From the NCBI RefSeq assembly GCF_019052805.1, contig NZ_JAHQRJ010000001.1, positions 1,488,001 through 1,552,000 on the forward strand: a DNA stretch of 64,000 nt, written 5' to 3'. Positions 55,694-64,000 of the stretch are shown one piece after another; positions within the stretch are counted from its first letter, which is position 1, and each line of letters begins with the position of its first letter. Below the pieces are notes generated by a model that worked only from the letters and a program-made list of their open reading frames with translations, made no database searches and was not told the DNA's origin. Source of the DNA: Noviherbaspirillum sp. L7-7A. GTDB lineage: Bacteria; Pseudomonadota; Gammaproteobacteria; Burkholderiales; Burkholderiaceae_D. The position numbers were made by a program, and so were the translations under genes.

Positions 55694-56536
55694 ATGAACC
55701 TGATTTTCCAAGGCAGCACCGACCGCGCAACCATCGACAGGCTGTCCGCCCCGTCCCGTCCGGCCCGCATCGAGCAGATCCACGCTCACGCATGGCGCTG
55801 CATCGACGTGACCGACAGCCCGGCGGTACGCAGCCAGATCGAGGAAGACAGCCTGCAGGCCAGGCTGGATGCCACCTTCATCGTACCCGGCAGGCAGCTG
55901 GCCGACTTCGGCTTGCTGGCCATGGACATGGACTCGACCGTGATCACCATCGAATGCATCGACGAAATCGCCGACATGCAGGGCCTGAAGCCGCAGGTGG
56001 CGGCCATCACCGAGGCAGCGATGCGAGGCGAGATCGAATTCGCGGAAAGCCTGACGCGCCGCGTGGCGCTGCTGGAAGGCCTGGATGCGGGCGCGCTGCA
56101 AAAGGTGTATGACGAACGGCTGAAGTTCTCGCCCGGCGCCGAGGCGCTGATTTCCGCCGCCCATGCCGCCGGCGTCAAGACCCTTCTTGTATCCGGCGGC
56201 TTCACCTTCTTCACCGACCGGGTGCGGCAGCGGCTCCATCTCGACTACAGCCATGCCAATGTGCTGGAAGTGGTGGACGGCCGCCTGACCGGCAAGGTGG
56301 TGGGCGGCATCGTCGATGCCGAGGAAAAAAAGCGCACCGTGGAGCGTGTCTGCGCCGAACTCGGCATCCCGACCCGGCAAGCCATCGTGATGGGCGACGG
56401 CGCGAATGACCTGAAGATGATGTCGGTGGCGGGCCTGTCGGTGGCGTATCGCGCCAAGCCGGTTGTTCGCGCGCAAGCCGATGTTGCCTTGAATTTTTCC
56501 GGTCTGGACGGCATCTTGGCCCTGCTTGCGCAATAA
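55694..56536 (+). CDS. serB: Phosphoserine phosphatase SerB
   Basis: A 280-residue HAD phosphatase for the last step of serine synthesis. The nucleophile motif is MDMDSTVI, followed by ECIDEIADMQG, LLVSGGFTFFTDRV and GDGANDLKMM. An N-terminal region of about 75 residues precedes the HAD core, as is usual. It starts 25 bases after mfd and may be co-transcribed with it. serA lies 34 kb away in the window. Confidence 0.95.
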   Translation: MNLIFQGSTDRATIDRLSAPSRPARIEQIHAHAWRCIDVTDSPAVRSQIEEDSLQARLDATFIVPGRQLADFGLLAMDMDSTVITIECIDEIADMQGLKPQVAAITEAAMRGEIEFAESLTRRVALLEGLDAGALQKVYDERLKFSPGAEALISAAHAAGVKTLLVSGGFTFFTDRVRQRLHLDYSHANVLEVVDGRLTGKVVGGIVDAEEKKRTVERVCAELGIPTRQAIVMGDGANDLKMMSVAGLSVAYRAKPVVRAQADVALNFSGLDGILALLAQ

Positions 56537-56563
56537 CGCCAGGCACGACCATGGAGGCCGCAG

Positions 56564-56926
56564 ATGATGCAGGAGCTGGTACTCGATACGCAGTTGCAGT
56601 CGCGCAAGAACCTTGCCTGGTGGCTTTACCTGTTTCATGCCGCCAGCCTGGTGTTTTCGATGGGCGCCTTTGGCTGGATCCCGCTGATCGTCAGCTACCT
56701 CAAGCGCGATGACGCGGCGGGGACCTTTGTCTACAGCCACCATACCTGGCAGATACGGTCCTTCTGGTGGTATGTCGTCTGGATGATCCTCGGCGGCCTG
56801 CTGTTCGCCACCGTGGTGGGGATTCCGCTCGCCTACCTGGTGTGGGGCGTAGCCTGGCTGTGGAAGGCCTACCGCTTGCTGCGCGGCTTCTTTGCCTTGA
56901 ATGACAATAAGCCGATGCCGGCTTGA
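56564..56926 (+). CDS. DUF4870-like membrane protein
   Basis: A 120-residue protein with three membrane helices (about 18-45, 68-90 and 92-112). The layout, with a long polar loop and a Trp-rich YVVWMILGG segment, resembles small DUF4870-type proteins in Burkholderiales. Function unknown. It lies 27 bases after serB and is followed by a terminator at 57059-57084. Confidence 0.75.
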   Translation: MMQELVLDTQLQSRKNLAWWLYLFHAASLVFSMGAFGWIPLIVSYLKRDDAAGTFVYSHHTWQIRSFWWYVVWMILGGLLFATVVGIPLAYLVWGVAWLWKAYRLLRGFFALNDNKPMPA

Positions 56927-57058
56927 ACGGCGCTGGGCCGACCGTTCAAGGGATGAGAACAGGTTATTGCTTGTTGCGCTGAACTGAAGGTTTTGCGCCT
57001 CTCCGCAGTTGGTTGAACCAAACGATCTATCGCGCTACCCATGCACGCTTCACATCGC

Positions 57059-57084
57059 CCGCCCTCTCCTTGAGGGCGGCTTTT
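57059..57084 (+). terminator. Rho-independent terminator after the DUF4870-like gene
   Basis: CCGCCCTC (57059-57066) pairs with GAGGGCGG (57072-57079) over a five-base loop, followed by CTTTTCTTTT. It ends the mfd-serB-membrane protein unit. The gap 56927-57058 shows nothing else. Confidence 0.85.
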
Positions 57085-57113
57085 CTTTTGATGCATGCAC
57101 AAAGGAGAGCGTC

Positions 57114-58478
57114 ATGGATATCGAATTCGCCCCACCGAGATTGAATCCCGTCCCGCCCGCCGCTCCTGGACCGTCCGCCGCCCCAGGGGGAGAGCCACTG
57201 CCCGGCATGGCTGTTGCAGCGCCAATGCCGCATCCCGGCTGTGGCCATGCTGGCCGCGCAGCGCGATGGCGGCAACATACAGGCCGACCAGCAGCAAAAC
57301 GAGCAGGCGCTGCTGGCGGCCTGCAGGAGCGGCAAGGTGGTCGAGGCGGCGTTGCTGCTGGCGTGCGGGGCTGGGCTGGAAAGCAGGGATGCGCAGGGAG
57401 ACGCCCCGTTGATCATTGCGGCGGCGTGTAGGCATGACTCGGTATGCAGCCTGCTATTGGCAAAAGGCGCGGACGTCAATGCGACCGATGCGCATGGCAA
57501 TTCGGTGCTGATGCGGGCCGCAAGCAGGAAAAGGATCAGCCTCGACTTGGTAAAGATGCTTATAGCAAAGGGAGCAAATGTCAGCCACCAGGCAAGGAAT
57601 CATTACAGCGCACTGGATTGCGCGGTCACGTTCGGTAATAGCGTTCCGATGATTGCGCTGCTGTCTCACGGTGTGGACCTGAATGTGAAACGTCCATCTG
57701 GTGCTACCCTTCTCATCATGGCGGCTTCATACGGCCACGTGGAGGTTATCGAATTTCTTCTCGCGAATGGTTGCAATGTCAACATAGAGCTGAAAGGTAC
57801 TGGGGCACTGATCGTAGCTGCAGGCAATGGTCGCATGCCGGCATTAAGTTGCTCATTGCCAGTGGCGCGGAGTTGGAGCCTAAAGGGAAATCGGTAACAC
57901 CACTGACGCAGGCTGCGTGGCAAGGGCATCTGGAGATCGTGAATTTCCTGCTAGCCAATGGGGCGGACCCAAAACGTACTGATTATTTCACCCGTAATGC
58001 CTTGCACATGGCTGCAATGGGTGGGAATTCCGCGGCGGTGAAGCGCTTGCTGGAACTGGGTATGGACGTCGATCAGGTCAATGCTGAGGGAAATACTGCA
58101 TTGGCCCTTGCCTGCGGCTTTCACCAACAGGAGAACGTCAAGCTGTTGCTGGAGCATGGCGCCAAGACCCATTTTGCGAATAAATACGGCAGGACGGCGC
58201 TGCTAGAAGCAACTTTTAGCGGCAATGTTGACATCGTTGAGCAGTTGCTGGCCTATGGCGCATCCATCCACGTTGTCGATGGACACGGGACCACGCCGCT
58301 TACCTATGCAGCGAACCGGGGTTTCATCGACATTGTGAAATTGCTGCTCTACCGCGGCATTGCAGTCAATGAGAGCAGCAAGGGTACAAGCAATGCGCTG
58401 GATTGGGCCATCTCGAGTGGGCATACCGAGATTGCCAACTTGCTGCGCGCGAAGGGAGCCAGGCCGACAACGCAGTAA
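57114..58478 (+). pseudogene. Ankyrin-repeat protein gene, frameshifted
   Basis: A run of about ten ankyrin repeats is split between two frames. The first part (to about 57840) has repeats such as GDAPLIIAAACRHDSVCSLLLAKGADVN, seen in sections. The second (from about 57845) continues LLIASGAELEPKG to the stop at 58478. Adding one A in ATTAAGTTGCTC (57843-57854) would read LKLLIASGAEL and join them, so a single-base loss is likely. The best start, ATG 57114 with AAGGAGAG before it (MDIEFAPPRLNPVPP), is in yet another frame than the repeats, implying a second shift between 57150 and 57300, near runs of C and G. Either the gene is decayed or the sequence has base-call errors. Ankyrin proteins mediate protein binding. 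Confidence 0.7.
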
Positions 58479-58508
58479 TTCTTGCCGGGCAGGCTGGGCA
58501 GGCGCGTA

Positions 58509-59678
58509 TTACCCCAGCGCCTTCATCGCCTGCTCGATATCCGCAATCAGATCCGCCGGGTCTTCCAGGCCAACATTGAAGCGCAGCAGCTGGCCCTTCG
58601 CCTGCCATCCCTGGCGCATGCCCTGCATGCGGTAGGGCACGCACAGGCTGTTGGCACCGCCCCAGCTATAACCGATCTTGAACAGGCGCAGGCTGTCGAT
58701 GAAGCGGTCGGTCTGGGCTTCGCTGTAGCGCTCGTCGAAGATCACCGAGAACAGGCCGCCGGCGCCGGTGAAGTCGCGCTTCCAGTGCGCATGGCCCGGG
58801 CAGTCGGGGAAAGCGGGATGCAGCACCCGGCTGACCTCCGGCCTGGCCCTGAGCCAGGCGGCAAGCTGCCGGGCGCCTCTGTCATGGGCATCGAAGCGCA
58901 GCTTCATTGTTGCCAGGCCGCGCGACACGAGGTAGGCATCGTCCGCGCCCACGCCGTAGCCGAGACGCATGTGCGCCGTCTCCAGCCGCTGGTGCAGCGC
59001 CTTGTCGCGGCAGATAACGGCGCCCATCAGCACATCCGAGCCGCCCGACTGGTATTTCGTCAATGCCTGCATCACGATGTCGACGCCATGGTCGAAGGCG
59101 GCGAAGGCAATGCCGGCCGACCAGGTATTGTCGATCGCCACCAGCGCGCCGGCCGCATGCGCGGCCTGGCAAATAGACGGGATATCCGGCACTTCCATCG
59201 ACACCGAGCCCGGCGCTTCGGTCCAGATCAGCCTGGTGTTGGGCTGTATCAGCGCGGCGATGCCGGCGCCGATCATGGGATCGTAATAGCGGGCGCTGAT
59301 GCCAAAGTCCTTGCCGAGCCAGTTGCCCAGTTCGCGGCTGGGGTTGTAGACGTTATCGGGCAGCAGTACATCGTCGCCGGTCCTGAGCAGCGCCAGGTCC
59401 ACCATGGCGATGGCGGCAAGGCCGCTGGGCGCCAGCACGCAATGGCTGCCGCCTTCGATGGCGGCAAGCCGCGCTTCCAGGGTGAAGGTGGTCGGCGTGC
59501 CATGCAGCCCGTAGGTGTAGCCGGTCTTGTCCTGCCAGTTACGCGAGCGCAGCGCGGCCACGTCCTTGAACAGCACGGTGGAAGCGTGGTGGATCGCCGT
59601 CGGGAATGCGGCAAAGCCGTCCGGTGCCCGGTAGTCATGATGAATCAGCCGGGTCTGCAATGATTTTTCTTCGCTCAC
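58509..59678 (-). CDS. metC: Cystathionine beta-lyase MetC
   Basis: A 389-residue PLP enzyme of the Cys/Met metabolism family. The PLP lysine is in ALTKYQSGGSD, and GTPTTFTLEARLAAIEGG and APSGLAAIAMVDLAL are typical. It cleaves cystathionine to homocysteine, pyruvate and ammonia. I chose GTG at 59676-59678 because AGGAGGACAG precedes it; the longer frame upstream overlaps the next gene. It lies 32 bases after a periplasmic protein gene and so probably belongs to the rimO unit. Confidence 0.9.
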   Translation of the reverse strand: MSEEKSLQTRLIHHDYRAPDGFAAFPTAIHHASTVLFKDVAALRSRNWQDKTGYTYGLHGTPTTFTLEARLAAIEGGSHCVLAPSGLAAIAMVDLALLRTGDDVLLPDNVYNPSRELGNWLGKDFGISARYYDPMIGAGIAALIQPNTRLIWTEAPGSVSMEVPDIPSICQAAHAAGALVAIDNTWSAGIAFAAFDHGVDIVMQALTKYQSGGSDVLMGAVICRDKALHQRLETAHMRLGYGVGADDAYLVSRGLATMKLRFDAHDRGARQLAAWLRARPEVSRVLHPAFPDCPGHAHWKRDFTGAGGLFSVIFDERYSEAQTDRFIDSLRLFKIGYSWGGANSLCVPYRMQGMRQGWQAKGQLLRFNVGLEDPADLIADIEQAMKALG

Positions 59679-59710
59679 CTGTCCTCCTGATGCAATGACG
59701 TCTACTGACT

Positions 59711-60133
59711 TTAACGCGCCGGCCTTGTGGCAGCGGCGGCGCTGCCGGCATCGATCGCCCTCAGCACGAACTGCCTGGAGACGGCGCCATCTGCCGACTG
59801 CCAGGTGCCGCGTACCTCGCCGCCCTGCTGGCGGCCTTCCCATTGGCCCGACACATCGGTGCCGTTTTCGGATTCCTCCATCAGCAGGCTGTCGCCATCG
59901 GTCTCGCCCGCCAGCAGGATCTGGCCGCTGCGGCCGAAGACGATATAGGCGCCTTCAATGCCTTCGGTCGGGTCGGCCTTGGGACGCACCTGCATCTGGA
60001 TGGTGGCGTCGCCGAGCGTCCCGCGCAGGACCACTGGCCGCGAGAACAGCCCGCCGGCGGCATCCTGCGCCTGCGCGCCGCCCGCCAGCAGCCCCAGGCA
60101 CAACAGCCCGGCGCGCAGCAGGCGGCTGGTCAT
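59711..60133 (-). CDS. Unknown periplasmic protein
   Basis: A 140-residue protein with a signal peptide ([19 protein letters not shown]) and a beta-rich mature part with repeats of Gly and charged residues ([34 protein letters not shown]). No family recognised. Its ATG overlaps the rimO stop as ATGA and it precedes metC, so all three are likely one operon, though no functional link is known. Confidence 0.78.
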   Translation of the reverse strand: MTSRLLRAGLLCLGLLAGGAQAQDAAGGLFSRPVVLRGTLGDATIQMQVRPKADPTEGIEGAYIVFGRSGQILLAGETDGDSLLMEESENGTDVSGQWEGRQQGGEVRGTWQSADGAVSRQFVLRAIDAGSAAAATRPAR

Positions 60134-61494
60134 GCCTTGGCCCACAGGTCGTGGGCGTCCGCCGCGGTCACGGTGACATCGTAGAATTCGCCGACCTTGA
60201 GCTTCAGATGCGGCTCGTACGGCGCCTTGATATGCACCACGCCATCGATCTCGGGCGCGTCGGCGGCGGAACGTCCGGTGGCGCCGCCGGTGCGGTCCAC
60301 CGCGTCCACCAGTACGCGCAGCGTCTTGCCGACCTTGCGCTGCAGGCGCTCGGCCGAGATGCGCTCCTGAAGCTGCATCACGCGGCCACGGCGTTCCTCG
60401 CGCACTTCCTCGGGCAGCTGGTTGGCGAGTTCATTGGCAGTGGCGCCTTCCACCGGGGAGTAGGCAAAGCAGCCGAGGCGGTCGATCTGCGCTTCTTCCA
60501 GGAAGTCGAGCAGGTACTGGAATTCCGCTTCGGTCTCGCCAGGGAAACCGGCGATGAAGGTGGAGCGGATCGTGATGTCAGGGCACAGTTCGCGCCAGCC
60601 ACGGATGCGCTCGATATTCTTTTCGCCGTTGGCCGGGCGCTTCATGCGCTTCAACACATCCGGATGCGCATGCTGCAGCGGCACGTCGAGGTAAGGCACG
60701 ACATGTCCGCCATTCATCATCGGGATGATCTGGTCGACATGCGGATAGGGATAGACGTAATGCAGACGCACCCAGGCGCCATACTGCCTGGCCAGTTCGC
60801 CCAGCGCGCCCACCAGCTGGGTCATGTGGGTCTTGACCGGCGCGCCGTTCCAGAAGCCGGTGCGGAACTTCACATCGACGCCATAGGCGCTGGTGTCCTG
60901 CGAAATGACCAGCAATTCCTTCACGCCGGCCTTGAACAGGTTTTCCGCTTCCAGCATCACGTCGGCGATGGGCCGCGACACCAGGTCGCCGCGCATCGAG
61001 GGAATGATGCAGAAGCTGCAACGATGATTGCAGCCTTCGGAGATCTTCAGGTAGGCATAGTGGCGCGGCGTCAGCTTGACGCCCTGCGCCGGCACCAGGT
61101 CGATGAAGGGCTCGTGCGGCTTGGGCAGGTGCAGGTGGACCGCGTCCATCACTTCGCCCAGCGCATGCGGGCCGGTCACGGCCAGCACCTTGGGATGCAC
61201 CTTCTGGATGATGTCGTCGCCGGCGCCGTCCTTCTTGGCGCCCAGGCAACCGGTCACGATGACCTTGCCGTTTTCATTCAGGGCTTCGCCGATGGCGTCC
61301 AGCGATTCCTGCACGGCGGCGTCGATGAAGCCGCAGGTATTGACGATGACCAGGTCGGCGCCGTCGTAGGATTTGGCGGTATCGTAGCCCTCGGCGCGCA
61401 ATTGCGTCAGGATCTGTTCGGAGTCGACCAGCGCCTTCGGGCAGCCAAGAGAAACAAAGCCGACCTTGGGCGTCGGCGAGGTGAGGTTGGACAT
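60130..61494 (-). CDS. rimO: Ribosomal protein S12 methylthiotransferase RimO
   Basis: A 454-residue radical SAM enzyme. The N-terminal MTTase domain has cysteines in [19 protein letters not shown] and TGCLGAKK for the second iron-sulfur cluster. The radical SAM motif CNHRCSFC follows, and a C-terminal TRAM domain is present. It adds a methylthio group to an Asp of ribosomal protein S12. A gap of 69 bases separates it from phaR. Confidence 0.96.
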   Translation of the reverse strand: MSNLTSPTPKVGFVSLGCPKALVDSEQILTQLRAEGYDTAKSYDGADLVIVNTCGFIDAAVQESLDAIGEALNENGKVIVTGCLGAKKDGAGDDIIQKVHPKVLAVTGPHALGEVMDAVHLHLPKPHEPFIDLVPAQGVKLTPRHYAYLKISEGCNHRCSFCIIPSMRGDLVSRPIADVMLEAENLFKAGVKELLVISQDTSAYGVDVKFRTGFWNGAPVKTHMTQLVGALGELARQYGAWVRLHYVYPYPHVDQIIPMMNGGHVVPYLDVPLQHAHPDVLKRMKRPANGEKNIERIRGWRELCPDITIRSTFIAGFPGETEAEFQYLLDFLEEAQIDRLGCFAYSPVEGATANELANQLPEEVREERRGRVMQLQERISAERLQRKVGKTLRVLVDAVDRTGGATGRSAADAPEIDGVVHIKAPYEPHLKLKVGEFYDVTVTAADAHDLWAKA

Positions 61495-61563
61495 GAGGTG
61501 GGAAATAGCGGAAAAGGCGAATCCGCTATTGTACCCGCATCGACGCCCGCCTTCCGGCCGGGC

Positions 61564-62157
61564 TTATTTGTCCTTCTTTTCGCCGCCGGGTTGGGCTGGC
61601 GGCGCCGGTGGCACGAACGGGAAGGTGCCGAACATGCTCTTGGTCTGGTTCTGCATCTGTTCCTGCATCTGGATGAACAGGGTTTTGCTCTGCTCGATGT
61701 AGTTGGTCATCATGCCCTGCATGATCGGCCCCTGCACGCTCATGAACTGGGTCCACATCTCGGGGCTGAACGGCTTGCCTTCGTACAGGCCCTTGGAGTT
61801 CTCGGTCAGCTTGTTCTGGATGTCGATGAAGGCCTGGATGTTTTTCTCCAGGTAGGAACCCATCATGCCCTGCATCGCGTGACCGTAGTAACGGATGATC
61901 TGGGCCAGCGCGCCGCTGGAGAACATCGGCGAACCGTTGGACTCTTCCTCCAGAATGATCTGCAGCAGGATGCTGCGGGTCAGGTCTTCGTCGGTCTTGG
62001 CGTCGACCACGGTGAACTCCTCGTTGCCGAGCACCAGCTGCTTGACGTCGGTCAGCGTGATGTAGGAGCTTGTCTGGGTGTCGTACAGACGGCGGTTCGG
62101 GTATTTCTTGATCAAGCGCTCGGACGCCTTCTTGGCACTATTCATTGGAAAATTCAC
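61564..62157 (-). CDS. phaR: Polyhydroxyalkanoate synthesis repressor PhaR
   Basis: A 197-residue regulator. The DNA-binding N-terminal domain contains KKYPNRRLYDTQTSSYITL, the mark of PhaR, then the PHB accumulation regulatory domain (EEESNGSPMFSSGALAQIIRYYG in outline). The C-terminus is Gln/Pro-rich. It represses phasin genes and binds PHB granules. It is immediately downstream of phaC, with 134 bases between. Confidence 0.94.
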   Translation of the reverse strand: MNFPMNSAKKASERLIKKYPNRRLYDTQTSSYITLTDVKQLVLGNEEFTVVDAKTDEDLTRSILLQIILEEESNGSPMFSSGALAQIIRYYGHAMQGMMGSYLEKNIQAFIDIQNKLTENSKGLYEGKPFSPEMWTQFMSVQGPIMQGMMTNYIEQSKTLFIQMQEQMQNQTKSMFGTFPFVPPAPPAQPGGEKKDK

Positions 62158-62263
62158 TTTAATACGCTCTCTCGCTGCGCTCTAGATAGGACCTGGAATG
62201 GATAGGCGCACGGTGGCGCCCTCATCATTATAGTTCTAAAAATCAGGGGTTTAGCATTGTTTC

Positions 62264-62282
62264 ACGCCGCACCCCGCGGCGT
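62264..62282 (-). terminator. Small GC hairpin after phaC
   Basis: ACGCCGC (62264-62270) pairs with GCGGCGT (62276-62282) over a five-base loop, ten bases after the phaC stop. No T run follows, so it is weak or partial termination before phaR. The 62158-62263 stretch is AT-richer and may hold the phaR promoter. Confidence 0.45.
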
Positions 62283-62291
62283 CCCCCTTAG

Positions 62292-63986
62292 TCAGGAAAC
62301 CGCCTTTTGCTTCACATAGCGGCCTGGCGCCGCTTCGATCGGCTTGTAGTTCGCGTTGCCGTAACGTTTCGGCGCACTCACTTCCTTGCCGCCCTGCTCG
62401 GCCAGGAAAGCCGCCCATTCGGTCCACCAGCTTCCAGGCTTCTCGGTCGCGGTCTCGAACCATTCCGCTGCACTGGCCGCGGTTGCCTTATTGACCCAGT
62501 GACTGCGCTTGTTCTTCGCAGCCGGGTTGATCACGCCGGCAATATGGCCCGAAGCGCCGAGCACGAAGCGGCTGTTTGCGCGCTTCTTCGTATTGATCAG
62601 GTTCAGCGACTCGTAGGCCGCCTGCCAGGGCACGATATGGTCTTCCTTGGACCCGTAGACAAAGGCTGGCAGGTCGAGCCGGCCAAGGTCGACGCTCTGC
62701 CCTGCCACTTGCAGCTTGCCAGGTTCGCGCAGATTGTTTTCCAGATACATGTTGCGCAGGTAATAGCAGAACATCGGACCAGGAAGATTGGTCGCATCCG
62801 CATTCCAGTAAAGCAAATCGAAGGCCGGCGGCTCCACGCCTTTCAGATAGCTCTGCTCGACGTAATTCCAGACCAGGTCGTTCGGACGCAGGCTGGAGAA
62901 GGCAGCGGTGAAGTCCCGGCCCGGCATCATGCCGCCGCCGCCGATATCGGCCTCGCGACGCGCGACCTGTGCTTCGTCGATATAGACCTCCAGCACGCCG
63001 GTATCGGAAAAGTCGAGCAAGGTGGTCAGCAGCGTCAGGCTCGATGCCGGCTTGTCGCCGCGCGCCAGCATCACCGACAGCGCTGTCGCGACGATGGTGC
63101 CGCCAACGCAGAAGCCGAGCGTGTTGACCTGATCCTGTCCCGTGATCTCGCGCACCACCTCGATGGCCTTGATCGCGCCGGTCTCGATGTAGTCGTCCCA
63201 GCTTGCCTGCTTGAGCGAGGCATCCGGATTGACCCACGACACCAGGAACACAGTATGGCCCTGCTCCACCGCATAACGCACCAGCGAGTTCGCGGGCTGC
63301 AGGTCCATGATGTAGAACTTGTTGATGCACGGCGGAACCAGCAGCAAGGGGCGCTCGAAGACGGTCTTGGTCAGCGGCTTGTACTGGATCAGCTGGAAGA
63401 GTTCGTTCTCGAAGACCACTGCGCCTTCAGTGGTGGCGACATTCTCGCCCACCTTGAACGCGCTTTCATCGGTCTGGGAAATGCGGCCCTTCTGCATGTC
63501 GGCCAGCATCAGCGCAATGCCCTTGGCCAGGCTTTCGCCCTTGGTTTCGACCAGCTTCTTCTGCGCTTCGGGGTTGGTGACAAGGAAGTTGGACGGCGAC
63601 ATCGCGTCGATGGTCTGCTGTATCGCAAACCGGATCTTCTGCTTGACCTTGGGCGACGCCTTGACCGCGTCGGCCATGGCCATCATGAAGCGGGCATTGA
63701 GGAGATAGGCTGCGGCGTTGAAGGCATACAGCGCATTGGATTTCCAGGCTTCACCGGAAAAGCGCTTGTCCTTGATGTCCGGCGTGCTCGATGTGGCAAG
63801 GCTTTGCCATAAGGTCGAGAATTCCTTCACGTAGTCGCTTTGCAGCCGGGTCAGCGCCTCGGGTTCAATCAGCACTGCGAGGTCGGAGGACAAGGGGCCT
63901 GGCAACATGCCGCTTCCATTCAATTGCCCCAACTGTGGCTGCTTGAGCCAGCTTTGCCATGCATTCGGGTCGGACAGCTGAGCCAT
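62292..63986 (-). CDS. phaC: Class I poly(3-hydroxyalkanoate) synthase PhaC
   Basis: A 564-residue PHA synthase from the ATG at 63984-63986. No stop lies upstream before the window edge, so a longer start cannot be excluded. The lipase-like box GFCVGGT holds catalytic C293. The Asp in YGSKEDHIVPW and the His in GASGHIAGVINP complete the triad by homology to Cupriavidus PhaC. It polymerises hydroxyacyl-CoA into storage granules in the cytoplasm. phaA and phaB are not between phaC and phaR. Confidence 0.93.
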   Translation of the reverse strand: MAQLSDPNAWQSWLKQPQLGQLNGSGMLPGPLSSDLAVLIEPEALTRLQSDYVKEFSTLWQSLATSSTPDIKDKRFSGEAWKSNALYAFNAAAYLLNARFMMAMADAVKASPKVKQKIRFAIQQTIDAMSPSNFLVTNPEAQKKLVETKGESLAKGIALMLADMQKGRISQTDESAFKVGENVATTEGAVVFENELFQLIQYKPLTKTVFERPLLLVPPCINKFYIMDLQPANSLVRYAVEQGHTVFLVSWVNPDASLKQASWDDYIETGAIKAIEVVREITGQDQVNTLGFCVGGTIVATALSVMLARGDKPASSLTLLTTLLDFSDTGVLEVYIDEAQVARREADIGGGGMMPGRDFTAAFSSLRPNDLVWNYVEQSYLKGVEPPAFDLLYWNADATNLPGPMFCYYLRNMYLENNLREPGKLQVAGQSVDLGRLDLPAFVYGSKEDHIVPWQAAYESLNLINTKKRANSRFVLGASGHIAGVINPAAKNKRSHWVNKATAASAAEWFETATEKPGSWWTEWAAFLAEQGGKEVSAPKRYGNANYKPIEAAPGRYVKQKAVS

Positions 63987-64000
63987 CCATGCTGCTGCAT

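Noticed and set aside
59695-62205. Plus-strand open frame of 836 codons
   Set aside because: It covers rimO and phaR on the opposite strand, both of which have clear family motifs.
62307-63812. Plus-strand open frame of 501 codons
   Set aside because: It is antisense to phaC, which has its catalytic box; no domain is visible on this strand.
1-64000. CRISPR arrays, insertion sequences and rRNA genes
   Set aside because: I saw no regularly spaced repeats, no transposase motifs with flanking inverted repeats and no rRNA sequence.

Overview
The window looks like chromosomal DNA of a betaproteobacterium in the order Burkholderiales, most likely the Oxalobacteraceae (Herbaspirillum, Noviherbaspirillum or Massilia type). 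This is inferred from the GC-rich coding sequence, the ssuEADCBF order with a small SsuF, the cys genes next to cysB, the PhaC-PhaR pair, an OmpR/EnvZ pair of betaproteobacterial form and the many c-di-GMP proteins. No database search was possible, so the family assignment is inference. I saw no phage, insertion sequence or CRISPR array.

Layout. 1-3.4 kb: the truncated start of a type III secretion chaperone-like gene, then a cheZ-cheA-hpt operon on the minus strand. 3.8-9.2 kb: the SOS mutasome imuA-imuB-dnaE2 with a perfect LexA box. 9.3-12.4 kb: four minus-strand genes of unfamiliar sequence, one of them a CesT-like chaperone, which I read as an orphan type III chaperone/candidate-effector group. 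12.5-17.8 kb: a two-gene signalling operon (receiver-GGDEF-EAL and a soluble multi-HAMP hybrid kinase). 17.9-22.3 kb: a DUF924 protein, a lipoprotein with two phospholipase D motifs, serA and a ferredoxin-NADP reductase.

22.4-37.1 kb is one nearly continuous minus-strand sulfur regulon. It holds sbp, ssuE, ssuADCBF, a degenerate EAL protein, a TauD-type dioxygenase with its own ABC transporter, cysTWA and cysB. Together these take up sulfate and organosulfonates and release sulfite from the sulfonates. A shared short motif lies in front of three of its transcription units.

37.2-44.6 kb is looser and less GC-rich: an MFS exporter, a cold-shock gene, an orphan LuxR-type regulator, a PilZ protein, an EamA transporter, five small genes of unknown function, and tRNA-Arg(ACG) with clear promoter and terminator. 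44.9-48.5 kb: a cupredoxin-GGDEF/EAL-secreted protein operon and a small secreted protein on the other strand. 48.7-56.9 kb: ompR-envZ, ispD-ispF, mfd, serB and a membrane protein. 57.1-58.5 kb: a frameshifted ankyrin-repeat gene. 58.5-64 kb: metC, a periplasmic protein, rimO, phaR and phaC, all on the minus strand. phaC runs to the right edge.

The main themes are sulfur acquisition, c-di-GMP and two-component signalling, SOS mutagenesis, and traces of a type III secretion repertoire whose machinery lies outside this window.
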